Made by a program: the position numbers and the translations under genes
Notes under the pieces: model-generated
Databases searched by the model: none
What the model was told of the DNA's origin: nothing
The model's input: the letters and a program-made list of their open reading frames with translations, nothing else
Shown: positions 36,301-48,120 of the stretch, one piece after another
Layout of the letters: each line of letters starts with the position of its first letter
Position numbering within the stretch: position 1 is the first letter of the stretch
Assembly (NCBI GenBank): GCA_004369045.1
Contig: ML213504.1
Location: 1,660,894-1,724,893 of the forward strand
Direction: 5' to 3'
From: Heliocybe sulcata
Taxonomy: Eukaryota > Basidiomycota > Agaricomycetes > Gloeophyllales > Gloeophyllaceae
Length of the DNA: 64,000 bases

Positions 36301-38664
36301 ATGTCGGATACCCCTCGCGAAATTGGCACACTCATTGTTGTGATATTGAAAGCGGTGCGCGTCGAATGTGCAGTGTCTCCTAAGTATGCTAACCTGACTG
36401 CGCACCTGCAGAGAAATCTACCGAATAAAAGACATATCGGAAAACAGGATCCTTACTGCACTGTGTCATATAATAATGAAAGACGAAAGACGAAGGCGAT
36501 CAAACGAGGCGGGCAGCATCCAGAGTGGGACGAGGAAGTCCGATTCACATTATTTGAGGATGCGGAAGACGAATCAGCTCGAACAGTCAATGGGGACGAG
36601 TCGCCACCACCACCACCGCCTAAGGATGGCAGAGCTCCTAGGGGAGTGAAGGGAGGCAAGATTATGAAGCTCGCCTGCTATGCCGACGATCCCAGGGAAC
36701 CTGATCTGATTGGCGAAACAAACGTGGATTTGACGGAGGCCCTAACCAAGGGAGAGACTGATGGTCAGTGGGATTGCCATAGTATGCCGCTTCAGTTTGT
36801 TGATCCTTCTGCAGAATGGTTCACGCTCATGCACAAGGACCGGTACAGCGGAGAAGTGTATTTGGAATTGACGTTTTGGTCGAATGTATGTGGTTCGTCG
36901 GCGTCAGTTACTATGCAGTGGTCCTAATATTACAGCCAGGCCCCTCCCCCGAAGAAGAAGTCCGTTCCGAAGCCTGTCGTGAACAGGAATCAATACGGCG
37001 GTGCAGGTTCATTTGTCCCCGCGGAAGAGATGCGTTCAGCGTCGCCCTCCCAGAACGATACTGTCACTCAGTACTCCCCGTCCTCGTGGGCTTCAGTAGC
37101 AAACGACGATGCATCTTCCTATACTACGTGGCGGCCAGACTCCGCTTCCGAGTCTTTGAGGCCATCGGGGTCTCATGCGCAACTCGACCTCTATGTTGCT
37201 CCTTATGAACGCGCTAATCATCCGAATGGTACCGAAAGCTCATCTGCCCTGGACCAACTGACAAACGACTTCGCCGAATTCGGCGTTAACGGACACCGAG
37301 GGAGGACCGAGAGCTACCCGGTATGCATCCTGAATTTTGATATACGCTCGTTGTATTGACATCACAACTGCAAGCCGGTACGAAACGGATATCCGCCTCG
37401 ATCAGCCTCCTTGAGCGGCATCTCGAATCATGAGTCGCTTGGTCATCACCCTCATAGTTACAACGGCAGCACCTATTCCGATGGCGGGTCGTCGTACTAC
37501 GGACAGCCCTCTACTCTGATGGGACACCCAGGAGATAATCAAAGCTCATTCTCGACTCCGCCTCATGTGCCGGCTCCCTCAGGTTTCCAGACCCCTTACG
37601 ATGCCACATCTAGCTACCCGCAGTATCGGACTCCGACACGTGCAGGCGGACGCTATAGCATACCAAGTTCTTCGTCCGGTTTCATGCCTCTTCCGGGACC
37701 TTCGGGCTTTATCCCATTGCCAAGTCACCCGTCGGAATCGTCTGGGTTTGGTGCACCGCTGCCTGTGCCTACACCTATGCCGTCTGGTTTTATGCCGGTG
37801 CATAGTCCTGCACCGTCTGGATTCATGCCGTCGGCGCCATCATATACGGGCCCACTGTCATACGGCTATAATTTGTACCATCCGCCTCCAAATAGTGCGA
37901 CACCACCGCAACATTATACGCCGCCTCTACCATCAGCATCTGCTCCTCCTCAACAGCATCCGCCACCTCAGCCTTCGACCTCTGCACCTCCCCTAACTCA
38001 CTCGTCTCATTCCGCGCCTCCCCAGTCTTACCCCGTCCATGCACAAGCACCCTCTCCTTCTAATGAGCAGCTGATATTGCCCCAGAGCACATCAAATTCT
38101 ATTAACTCCAACGGAGGATCGAGGCCCCTTCCACAACAACCCCAGCCCTACCCTCCTCCTCAGCCCCCGTCTCACCGGCGCATTTCGCTACCCGTCCCCC
38201 CTCCCCCTCCTCTACAGGGACAACATCAGAACGCCGTTGCCTTCCCTCCTTCGCAGCCGCTAGGGCATATTCCCCCTCCGCCTCCATTGCCTTCGCAGGA
38301 GGGAACCAACTCGTATCTATTCAACGTTCCGCCCCCGCCCCCATTACCGTCTTCGCAGCTGACGAGTAGCCCCATCAACATTGGTTTTGGGCGGCCACCC
38401 TTGCCACAGCCTCCTATCAGTTATGGAGGAGCTACACCTCAACCCATATACCAACCCATACCTCCTCCTCCCCCGCCGCCTATGATCCCAGGAGCGCAGC
38501 ATCCGACGGTACCGTCTCATAGTCCTATCACGCAGGCACCCTACCCTGGACCGCCACCTAGGCCCCCGCAAATGAACGGAGAAAGTGGGCTCTCACAATG
38601 GACACCTTCGGGTCCTTCTCAGAGCAGCTTTCCACCTCAGTGGGCAGATGTCACTCAGCAGTAA
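36301..38664 (+). CDS. C2-domain plus proline-rich protein, Fic1/Inn1-like (cytokinesis)
   Basis: Five exons (36301-36354, 36412-36763, 36815-36885, 36940-37320, 37375-38664) give 715 aa. Residues 1-150 form a C2 domain: EIGTLIVVILKARNLPNK, KQDPYCTVSYNNERRKTKAI, HPEWDEEVRF, MKLACYADDPREPDLIGE and GEVYLELTFWS. A linker rich in Ser/Pro follows. The last 400 residues are a long Pro-rich tail with repeated SGF[MI]P units and many PPPPP and PxxP stretches. This architecture matches Inn1 and Fic1, which bind SH3 proteins of the contractile ring and help primary septum formation. Assignment by architecture and the C2 sequence; PxxP partners are inferred. Confidence 0.82.
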
Positions 38665-38983
38665 CCAGCATCATCACCTTCACAAATGCCATCCATGCCG
38701 CCTCATAAGTGGACCTGTAGCCATATCTTCTCGAGCTTCATCTTGCGTCCTTCAGATCAATTCACGGACTTCCAAGTCGTCTTTCACGCAGTTTCCGTCG
38801 CATACAGTAATGTCTAGCTTTCACAATGAGATGATCCATCTGCAGCATATTGTAGCGTAAATGAAAAGTTGTTGTTTAAACGGTTACGAATCTAGTGATG
38901 CATGCGGGTCTCGTATAGCTGATTAGCACTTAGTGGCACTGAAGTTGTGGACTTCAAGAGGAGGTGGGCGTACCGGGTTACTT
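38665..38983. other. Intergenic, tail-to-tail
   Basis: About 320 bp of 3' flanking sequence. Nothing recognised. Confidence 0.4.
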
Positions 38984-39528
38984 TTACGATGGTTGCTCAG
39001 CCTTCAGAGCTGCTTCCCTCTCCGCCTTCCATTTCGTGATCTCTGTCTCAGTCGGCACAAGTCCTCTACGGGCCAGATCCAGCCTGGCCTCCTTCCTGAG
39101 AGCTTGCTCCGCCATGCGCCTATCTGCTTCATGCGAAAGAAGGGCACTATCTGCGTATACACAGAGGCCGTAGATAGTGACTATGGCAGAACTTTAGACA
39201 GACTTGATGGAGATATAATCACAGAAGTCGACTCACAGCCTGATGTCAGGAAAGCTTTGAAAGGTAGAGTCTGTCTCCTATCAAGCTCGTTCAATACCGA
39301 GAGGACATAGCAGGAAGCGTACGAGTCGCACCGGAAAGCGGGCCATGCATAGTGAGCAAGCGTTATGACACCTAGCCCTATGCACGTGTAACGCAGTGCT
39401 CCCTGCAAAGTATCGAAGTTCGCATCTCTGTAGGAATGTCCAAGTGCTTAACATACTAGAGTGGCTGCCTGTGCCTGTAGTCGATATGCCGTGTCGACAT
39501 CCTGCCGCCTTCGAGCACGGTCGGTCAT
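38984..39528 (-). CDS. Small two-helix membrane protein, HIG1/Rcf2-like
   Basis: Four exons (39457-39528, 39332-39402, 39237-39277, 38984-39180) give 126 aa with consistent phases. Two hydrophobic segments are seen: LGALRYTCIGLGVITLAHYA and FKAFLTSGFTIYGLCVYA, joined by a short basic loop (WPAFRRQTLP). After the second comes ADSALLSHEADRR and a charged helix ending KWKAEREAALKAEQPS. The arrangement recalls HIG1-domain proteins of respiratory supercomplexes (Rcf family), which have two helices with a short loop. The match is from layout and flavour, not a diagnostic motif. An extra upstream exon cannot be excluded, because a possible coding start lies near 39655. Confidence 0.5.
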
Positions 39529-39722
39529 TCGTGCACTGGAGATATCCGGTTGAGAAAGTCGACTGAACGCATATAGCCGCCGTTGCGGTGCCCCTTACCA
39601 TATCTTAGCTTCCTTAAATGATAATTCACGGCAATGTTGGCCGGAGGACGGTCAGCTACCATAGGCACACCGACAACTCGGGGGATATAAGGACGGAAGT
39701 ACACTAGTTAGACTCTACAATA

Positions 39723-42194
39723 CTATGTGTCAGAATTTCTACGCTGCTGGTAGCCGGTGTCCAGGTTCAAGGTCGCAATTTCACTCTCCTCTGAACATGC
39801 AGTGAGTCGGTCCGCGCCGCTGAATGCCACCTGCACGACCTTACTATCATGGAAGCACGACATCTGAAACAATTAAGACCGTCAATGCCATGTGCATCAT
39901 CTTCGGAATCATAACTGCGCACCGACAACGCCGTGGCCTGGGTATTTCGCAGGTCCCACAGGCGGATGGAACCCTCACGGTCACCACAAGCAAAACTCGA
40001 AGATCGAATGGCAGCTTCAGCATGCGTTCATACTTTGTGAAGGAGATCCAGAGATCGAAACCGAGCAGTCGCACCTTTAATGTATCTCCCGTTGGTGTGA
40101 GTACTTGGATAGCCGAAGCGCTGCACAGGTTTTTCCGGGACCAGGCGGTGGTCCTGGATTTCGAACTGCTGCTCTCGATGGCCGACCTATGCGCAAATGT
40201 CTGAGTTGGGAATGGAGTTTTCGTATCCAGACACCTACCTCGAGCAAATTACAGAACGGGTTCTCCAATTCATGCACATGATACACTGAATTAGACAGCT
40301 TCAAAGACCGTACGACTCGTTCAGACGACATGTCCCATAGGTGGACAGAACGATCTGCGCTCGCAGAGATCAGCTTATGACTGGTATCGTGTATCGCGAG
40401 TAACGACTGGATCATAGACGTTTGGTTTATCGAGACTAGACTGGGCTTTGCATAAGTCAAAGAGGTCGCATCCCGTAAGAACCATAGGTGAATGGAGTGG
40501 TCGTAGCCTCCGATAGCAAAAGCGCCTGGCTGATGCAGAGGACAGACCGCGCTTGCACCACTTCCCGTCTTCGTATCGAGTCGACTCGGCTTGTCAATTG
40601 TCACCGCATTGTGGGCCTTGACGAACGCGTCAGATTCGGCCCCACCGACCAGTTATGGAGGTAGTACTTGTCCTACCTTGCCCTGAGAAGTATCGAAGAG
40701 AGATATTTGCTTTTTCTCTCTGGCATGCGCCAGCATTATCAGACGGCAGCCTGCAATGTTCAAGAGACAAGCGTCGTCGACGAATTCCTGGCAAGGACTT
40801 TCCGACGCTCGCAGACAAATGGGTGCTCTACCAGAGTAGGATGATCAATCCAATGCACAAACGAGGGGAAAGGTCACATACGTCGAGTGAAATGTCTCCA
40901 TCGCATATAGGAATCCGTGCATAGTGACAGCATAGAATACTTCTTGACGTGTGCTCGTGCAGAGAGGAAACATAAGACGACGAGGTTTGTCGCGCTGATG
41001 CTTTGGTAGGAAGAACCTTATACCTTCCCGTTCTCGACCTCTGGTATAGGGGTCGGCCAGATAATTAGGTGCAGAAGCGAGGGAGGCACGTGAGCCCGAC
41101 GTATCTGGCAACACCAGCGACCTTTGAAACTGCCTAGCATGACTGAGTGGTGCATCTGAAGAAGGGGCAATACAGGAGGAAGCAGAATCGGGGAGGCGGT
41201 GAATTCGTAGTTTCTTAGATGTCCATTTGGAAGTTGAAAGCAACAGTGTAGCCGTCGCTATCCCACAGCCATGGTATCGGGCGCCCTCCTGCGTGCCCAA
41301 ATTTATGTCATCAGGATGCCTATCTTCAATGGCCCCTTCTTCAAGGTCGTCCGTATCCCTAGTGAGGTCGATGAGCACTATATCCGGAGACGAAACAGGC
41401 TCCAATGTCGGGCTCATATGTTCCGAGAGGGGCAATTCCCCACTCGGTCCAGCATCCTCTACATCAACGGCAGCAGAGTAGGCTGTGCCCTCTCGCGCAT
41501 CTTCGGATGGTGTACCATGAGATTCCGGGCCTTGGGACTCAAGTTGTACTTCTGTTCCTATATCAACAGTACAGGCGCCCGGATGCTCGGAGGGATATTT
41601 GAGGAAAGTGAATGAAATGCTGTCGTCGCGAACAAGGTACTGTATGAACCTTAGCCCATGCTGCTTCTGCAGTATCTTCTTATTCTTGTTGATCCAGTCT
41701 TGGCGAAACTTGTTGCAGTTCGGAGCTCCCTTTCGGCAGCTGTACGGCAGATGCACCAAGAAGTTGACATACTCCTTGCTAGCTTTGTCTGTCTTGGTTC
41801 CATGCGACATGCTTGAAGATGAACAGACAGAGGCCTGAGGTCCAGTCCAGTGCTGAACATCGTATTCGACTTCTATCTTCCGCCTTTTGCGAGGTCGACT
41901 GTGATCGGCGGCTGGAACAGCAGGTCTCTGCGAGATATACGCACAGCCGGGGGAATCATTGACAATGCGAGAGCTCTCCCCAGTGAGTCCCTGCACAGGA
42001 TGGCCTCCATAGACCAATGACGAGTGCCGCCGGAACGACTTGTGAGTATTGGACGGACGACCCCAACCCCTTCCACGACCCTGTCCCCGACCCCTTGAAC
42101 ATACATTGGTGCTGCGAATCAGGGGCACTCCTGCGCCTTTACCTGCTAAGCGGACTTCGTTCGGTTGCGAATCTTCGCTGCTATTAGGAGGCAT
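39723..42194 (-). CDS. WD40 protein with long disordered N-terminus, member A of a divergent pair
   Basis: Six exons (40882-42194, 40677-40827, 40239-40616, 40075-40186, 39923-40014, 39723-39863) give 728 aa. Residues 1-120 are basic and contain RGRGQGRGRGWGRPS and a likely nuclear signal (RPRKRRKIE). A small compact region around WINKNKKILQKQHGLRF may be a domain. A long acidic, Ser-rich region follows. The C-terminal 300 residues are WD40-like: FAIGGYDHSIHLW, LISASADRSVHLWDM, FACGDREGSIRLWDLRN and LTACSEESEIATLNL. The start region faces a paralogous gene transcribed the other way from 42488. No named family was recognised; a nuclear scaffold role is inferred from the nuclear signal and WD repeats. 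Confidence 0.75.
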
Positions 42195-42487
42195 GACGCA
42201 GTCTCAGAGCGTATGAGCAGTCAATGCAGCAGACAAAGCAGGATGTGATGGAAATATATAGGGAGCGCATATATTCAATATGATGGGAGGATCTACATGC
42301 AACGCGACGCGCCCGTGCGAACTGTCACGCTCGCGTCCTTCTCCGCACTTTAAACGTTCAACGTTCAACGTCGAGCTGTGCAGGACGGCGCCGCTGATTT
42401 GGTCTCTTGCTCTGCTCAGTGCTTAGGCCTTAAGACTCTCTTCGTGGGCTGTTAGCAGCTGACTCTTCTCGTGTCTCGACACATTCA
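42195..42487. promoter_or_regulatory. Shared promoter of the divergent WD40 paralogues
   Basis: 293 bp between the two starts. It contains tandem AACGTTC words near 42353-42371 (AACGTTCAACGTTCAACGT). Expression from one promoter would let the pair be co-regulated. Confidence 0.5.
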
Positions 42488-45356
42488 ATGGATACGCTGT
42501 CTGCGAAAAGCCTCGGGAAACGACCCGCGGATACTTTGGCTGGCAGTCCTGTGAAGGAGCCTTCAGTTATACCGCCGGGCCTAACGGTAGAACGGTCGGG
42601 GAGCAAAAGGGTGAAGATGGACTATTCCGTGTCTGACAGCATAGGATCTGAGCTGCGTTTCGACTCCAGCACCTCTTCGAGAGCTCCAACCAGGGGCGTG
42701 GAGAGGCTTTCGCTCGATGTAAGAGCAGTCGACCAGGCAGCTCTGGATAAATTAATTTGGGATGCCAAAGACCGCCTTGCTAAAGCCCATAAGAGGGTAG
42801 ATGGCAACCAAAGGATCTGGTATGTCACGATCTTGCTATCCACTTCCACGGCAGACTCATCTTGACGAGCAACTCAGTGAAGACGGAGTTGCCATCGATT
42901 GGTGCGGAGATATGTTGATCGCTCTTTCCGAAATTCACATATAAAATCAGGGTCCTTGACCATTCAAAGTACGAAGAGAAAGGATCATTGCTACCTATAC
43001 TGCAAGGGTCTCAATCGAACCATACCGGGCTCTCTTGCAGTAGACTCGGACTAGTAGATGAAGTTCCGGTTGGTTGTGATCGAGAGCATGCCATAATGGT
43101 CTCTGACTCGGAAGAGGAACTAGGCAACGACGTGAATCCAATTACCTCGGCCATCGCTGGGTCGAGAAAGGAAGCCGAGCCTATTTTCTGCGCAGGAGGT
43201 GGGCCGTCGCCTCATGGCTACCCTTACCGTGTGGCGAGCCGCAGACCCATAAGTCCAACTACGTCTGGTGTTGGCATCGAAGACTCTTGTGCTCGACGAG
43301 CGCGGGATATACACGCGCTGGTGGGGACGTCTACGCACCACGTCACGGCGGCCCCGGAAGCAAACTCTGTCCACCTCATGGCTGCTGGTCCCGTAGAACA
43401 TGATGTGCCTGGATCTGCAATAAGTTCAGCATTACTATCTCCAGCATGTCACATGACGGCGCTACCAGGACTCAACAATGCTTACCACCCCATGGTCATT
43501 GGTAGCGGACAACCCGACGTGCTCCAACGTACAGAAGCACAGTTTCAAGTGCCGCGAGTGGCTGGATTGGACCCGTCTGGCGCTGATGCTAACGGTAACC
43601 GCTCCTCTTCACCGGAGAGCCTGCGCGTCTCTGACTCCAGTGGTTCCGGTTCTGAGGATGGGACGTCGGAGGGCGACGAACCTGCGGAACGTCTCAATCC
43701 AAGCTATGCCCGTCAATCTACTGTCGAGCGAATTGCGGCACAGATCAATGCTAGCGACGTTACTTCTGGCGGTCCTGCAACATGTTCTGGGCAGGATAGT
43801 GCGCCGCTGTATGGCAGTGAAGAGTCTGAAGAGAGAAGTCTATCGAGCTTGGGCAAAGAGGAGCAACCACGAACTACCGGCATTATCCCCAAGTCAGAGC
43901 GCCGCATACAGCAACGTAATCTGCTACGGGACGATGTTGGCAACACTATTTCTGGCAGTCGTGCACCCCGTGGCATATATAACAATGCATTGTCGGATTC
44001 CAGTGACGAGTCTGCTGAAGGAAGTCTGTCAACCTCGGACGAAGGAGAACCACCACAGATTACGCACACCAGCTGCCGATCTCGCCATAAAGTGCGACAA
44101 ACTCGGTCCGGCGGTGGTCGACCCGTCGCATCTGGTAGTGTATCGCCGACTCCAGAAGACGATGGGAAGCATGTCGTTATCCCTAAGGCCAATAAGTACA
44201 CCCGCGGACGAAGGATGCTCGTACCCGGGGATCCAAGTGAGCTCGTGGTCACAGTTGGTATGCGTGGCGACATTCAGTATCTTCGGAATAAAGAATGGTG
44301 CGCCCTGAAGGGAAGAGTCTCAGGATCTGTGCTGATCCGCTCCTGACAGGGTTTCTACGTGGTCTACGCCAGCGGATAATTACCGTCACGTAGACGATGC
44401 CATCCTAATGGGCGATACTGTCGTGGTCGGCTACTCAGCCGGTCCATGCCAGATAACACTCACGCCTCTTACCTCCGCTTCGACAGTAGGTGTGGGTATA
44501 TCAGTGTAATGTCGAAACTTATATTCCCTAGAATCAAAAACCTTTCGGGGAGGACCTGGACCAGAGGCCACACAAGAACGCTGCAACTGCACGTACTGAC
44601 AGAACCTATGACCTGAGGATCAGCTGCCTTGGCCCAATGGGCCGACAACGGTCCAGTTTCCTCAGTGGCGGCTACGACAAGTCGGTGGTGCTATGGAACA
44701 TTGACGAGGCAGGGGACGTAACCACCGAACGCCTGCGAGTATACCACTCTGGACCTGTCCACGCCGTTGCGTATTGCGATAAGAACAGGACTGTCCTCTC
44801 CTCCTCGGGCCGAAAGCTATATGAAACTAGTATAACGGGCAAAGGTTTCAAGAGTCTGCCAATGAAGATGTCCACGTCCATTCGCCACATCCAGGTTCAT
44901 CCACAAGAACCGAATCTCGTGGTCCTCGAGGTGGGTCCACGGATCCAACGCCTCAGACCGTCTCTGACTTTCGGATCCACGCAGATGGGGGATTTGGATG
45001 ACCAAATTCACATATATGATATTCGACAGCGCTCCTTCGATCGGACGCCATGTGTGAGATTTGGTCGGGACGAGCACCGCTCGGAGCTGGTATCAAGGCG
45101 TTTCCGGCGGGGGAGTATATTCATGACCTACATGTGCCTCGGGTATGCAGATGGGCGGATGGTGCTTTGGGATTATCGTAACCCCAAGGTGTGTACTGCT
45201 CCCGATTTTGCCATGGCCGTTTCATTTACCGTTTTATGGAAGAACGTTACCATTAAGAAGGAGCGACAGCGGGGAGATTCAATCGAGCACACGGCTCTGT
45301 TCCACTCAGACGTGCTCGCCTACGGAGGACGCACCGTTACGTTCTGGCAAATGTAG
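42488..45356 (+). CDS. WD40 protein with long disordered N-terminus, member B of a divergent pair
   Basis: Five exons (42488-42819, 42878-42901, 42951-44297, 44350-44485, 44532-45356) give 887 aa. A further intron at 45189-45242 (GTGTGT...AAG, 54 nt, no stop) may remove 18 residues. The N-terminus has a helical segment DKLIWDAKDRLAKAHKRVDG, then about 400 residues of Ser/Asp/Gly-rich disorder (SDSSGSGSEDGTSEGDE). The C-terminus aligns with member A: RRMLVPG, RHVDDAILM, FLSGGYDKSVVLWNIDE, TVLSSSGRKLYETSI and CLGYADGRMVLWDYRN. Sequence has drifted far, but motif order and spacing agree. Function unknown. Confidence 0.75.
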
Positions 45357-45494
45357 ATACTTCTGTTAGAAGCGTTTGAGAACAAGGATGTCCCTGCCAT
45401 CTGCCAAGTATACCTGTTGGCGCTGTGAGCCCAGACGCCAGGCTATTACGTCCAAGAATTGCACAAAAAGTGGATACGTTGTCGTCGGAATACT

Positions 45495-47457
45495 TCACGC
45501 GTTCCATCCTCCCAATTCAATAGCGAACGCCACGACGAATTTAGAGAATTGAAGCATGTGGTCAAAGCTGAACTCAGGCGAGATGTCGATACGACTATCG
45601 GACAGGACCATCAGCGGACTATCATGATTAAGCGAGGTGCCGACGTACTCGTTCCCGGTATGAATGTTCTTGTTTGAATTCTCAAAAGCGCTCTCTGTAT
45701 ACCGAATCAGATCATCTTCTCGCAAATCAGCAATCGAGGAATTAACGCCGCACCCTGGCTGTAGGAGCTGGCATAACCAGCCTTTGCCCACGAGGCGCTG
45801 CGGAAGTGGATGTTTAGCCATGTGCTCGGGAACGCCTTGAGCGAATTCGCTCACTGGTCGCTGCAGGCGTACCCGCACTCCGTCTCAACGTAAGGAATAT
45901 CGAGGTACGTGTCGACAAGCTTCTTATTAAAGTCTGTAAGCCTGTCGAAGAAAAGCCAGATGTCAGAACGACTATCTCATTCCTGAAAGTAACGCCATAC
46001 TCTGGATCTACGAAGTCAGTGATTATCCCGACCTCCTCGCGAGTGCCTCGCTTTACCCACGCTGTCATGTCGAGCTGCGAAACCGGGTCAGCACCGGTGG
46101 CAAAACATGAAATCGAGAATACTCTCGATACCTGAGTCGTAGCAATGACATTCCGCGATTGGGCAGCATAGAACTTTGCCACGGCTTGTGACCCAAGCAG
46201 GCCCCCTTCCTAGATCGAGAGAAGCATCTGTTAGTTCCTAGATGGTACAACGCGGATATGAAGCGAACCTCTGCTGAATACCAGTGGAACTCGACAGTGC
46301 GGACCGGCGTAAAGTCTGCAGCTATGAGGGCACGATAGCTCTCGAGGATGGTCACAGAACCGCTGCCATCGTCATCAGCACCCGGTGCCGGCAAAAAGGG
46401 CCACAGATTTGTGCTGAAAAGCACATCAGTCAACGCGAGCAGAATTGGATTGGATTTAATTTACCTATCTTGGTGGGCACTAATAATTATGACGCTGTCA
46501 TCCTCAGTTGAAGAACCGTTGATGCTGGCAATCTAGACACGATGATGGATAATACGCTGATTTGCTCCCTTCTTACACGTACTATAGAGTTCTGGCCCCA
46601 GGAGTGACTAAATTCACTGATACTGATACGTTCTTGGAGTGATTCTGAGGCATACTTGGCCGTAATCTATGAAGGGCGAGTCTGAGGGGCGGTACACCAT
46701 TCAATCCTAGGAAGGTACCTCGGAAATCGTGGACAAGAGCCATTGCTGTGACTGACGACCAGTCTACCAGGAGGCATCTGTCAGATAATGATATAGCAGC
46801 AAACTTGACAGCAAATACATCACTCCGGTAGTCTGATATATGCGTTAGCAGGAAGACTACGAGGGAGTCGGCAGGCCCGCGTACATCTGGTTCGGAAACT
46901 AGTGAATTTAGCGAGATTCTCCTTAGGTCCGGCCGTGGACAGGGTCTTGAGCACAGGTTTAACCTGCTCAGTTGAATTAGGGGATGGGAACGACGCTACC
47001 AAGAGTCATAATTCAAGTCAATGAAACATAACGACATTCAGACATCAATGTAACCGTACACTTGCGCAGCTCCTTTGGGCGAGCAAGGCTGTCCAGGTCC
47101 TGTGTTTCGGTGCTGACAACACAATTTATCAACGAATAAGTCCTCTGCCCAACATGAGCAGATGATATCACATGTCGAAGAATCTAAGTCCTTGAGCTTT
47201 GGCCTCGATCTTGCAAACAAGTAAGCCTCGCGATGACCGCGCAGGTCATGAATGGAGAAACCTTCTCTAGCTCGGTCATCCATCTAGGGTCCTGACCGTG
47301 CAGTTGCACGAGACGGCGTTCATTAAGGTCCAGCTCAATTCCCGGGTAATTGAGATCGCCCTCGACGAGGGGCAGCTGCACAGCGGTCTCAGATCTAGAG
47401 AAGGGCGTAGCGAGCACGGCGTACGCGCCAACTATCAAAGCAAAGCAGCACTTCATG
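45495..47457 (-). CDS. Secreted M28 leucine aminopeptidase
   Basis: A many-exon minus-strand gene (about 14 exons, roughly 400 aa), starting [16 protein letters not shown], a clear signal peptide. A propeptide follows ([17 protein letters not shown]). The mature enzyme has [26 protein letters not shown] with the first zinc His, [18 protein letters not shown] with the bridging Asp, [20 protein letters not shown] with the catalytic Glu and a zinc Glu, [20 protein letters not shown] with another zinc Asp, [16 protein letters not shown] and [20 protein letters not shown] with the last His. All five ligand positions are present. Such enzymes clip N-terminal residues from peptides outside the cell. 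It is divergent from mitochondrial uL11 (156 bp apart). Confidence 0.9.
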
Positions 47458-47613
47458 ACGGCCAGGGGTAAGAGGGCTCTAGCACTGCAGAAGCGGCGCA
47501 TACGAGACGCGTCCCTCACGTGGGGCGGATGTGGCGTTGTTTGTTCCAAGTTTGTTCCGCTTTCCCTCGAAGCTCTTTCAAATTGCGGTAAAGCCGGTTC
47601 ATGCAGCGCCAGC

Positions 47614-48114
47614 ATGTCCAAGGCAGCAGCACAAAAGGCGCGGGCGCAGGTTGTGGTATGCCCGTACCTTCTCTCTTTGCGACATTAAACTGATAGTCTG
47701 CGCAAGCGCATCCTGGTTGCAGCGGGCAAAGCGGCGCCGACGCCACCTGTTGGCCCTGCTCTTGGTGCTCGTGGAGTGAAGTCGATGGATTTCTGCAAAG
47801 AGTTCAATGCTCGAACAGCGCACATCGAGCCAGGCGTACCTACTCCCACTCTGATCACGATACAGCCCGATCGTACATTCACCTTCATAACCAAAACTCC
47901 CCCGACCACCTATTTCCTGAAGAAGGCTGCTGGAATCGAAAAGGGCACAGGCCGAGCCGGGCATGAGATAGTGGGTACCATTAGTCTGAAACACGTGTAC
48001 GAGATTGCGAAAATCAAGGCCACGGACGAGCACCTGAAACATTTGCGGCTGGAGGCTATCGCGAGTACGATCGTTGGTACAGCGAAGACGCTCGGGATCC
48101 AAATCGTCCCATGA
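47614..48114 (+). CDS. MRPL19: Mitochondrial ribosomal protein uL11 (MRPL19-like)
   Basis: From about 47729 to the TGA at 48112-48114 the frame is clear: [80 protein letters not shown] and a terminal helix ending TLGIQIVP. This is the uL11 fold of the stalk base. The likely N-terminus is [12 protein letters not shown] at 47614. The join between these parts is not settled: KLIV, expected next in the family, is encoded at 47689-47700 but no canonical intron ends there. The alternative frame from 47601 ([10 protein letters not shown]) joins with a good GTATGC donor and TTGCAG acceptor. Identity is sure, the 5' structure is not. Confidence 0.85.
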
Positions 48115-48120
48115 TCCGTC

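Noticed and set aside
44637-45356. Separate WD40 gene starting at the ATG of MGRQRSSF
   Set aside because: The frame is open upstream and splices in phase to the long gene from 42488; the match to the paralogue also continues upstream.
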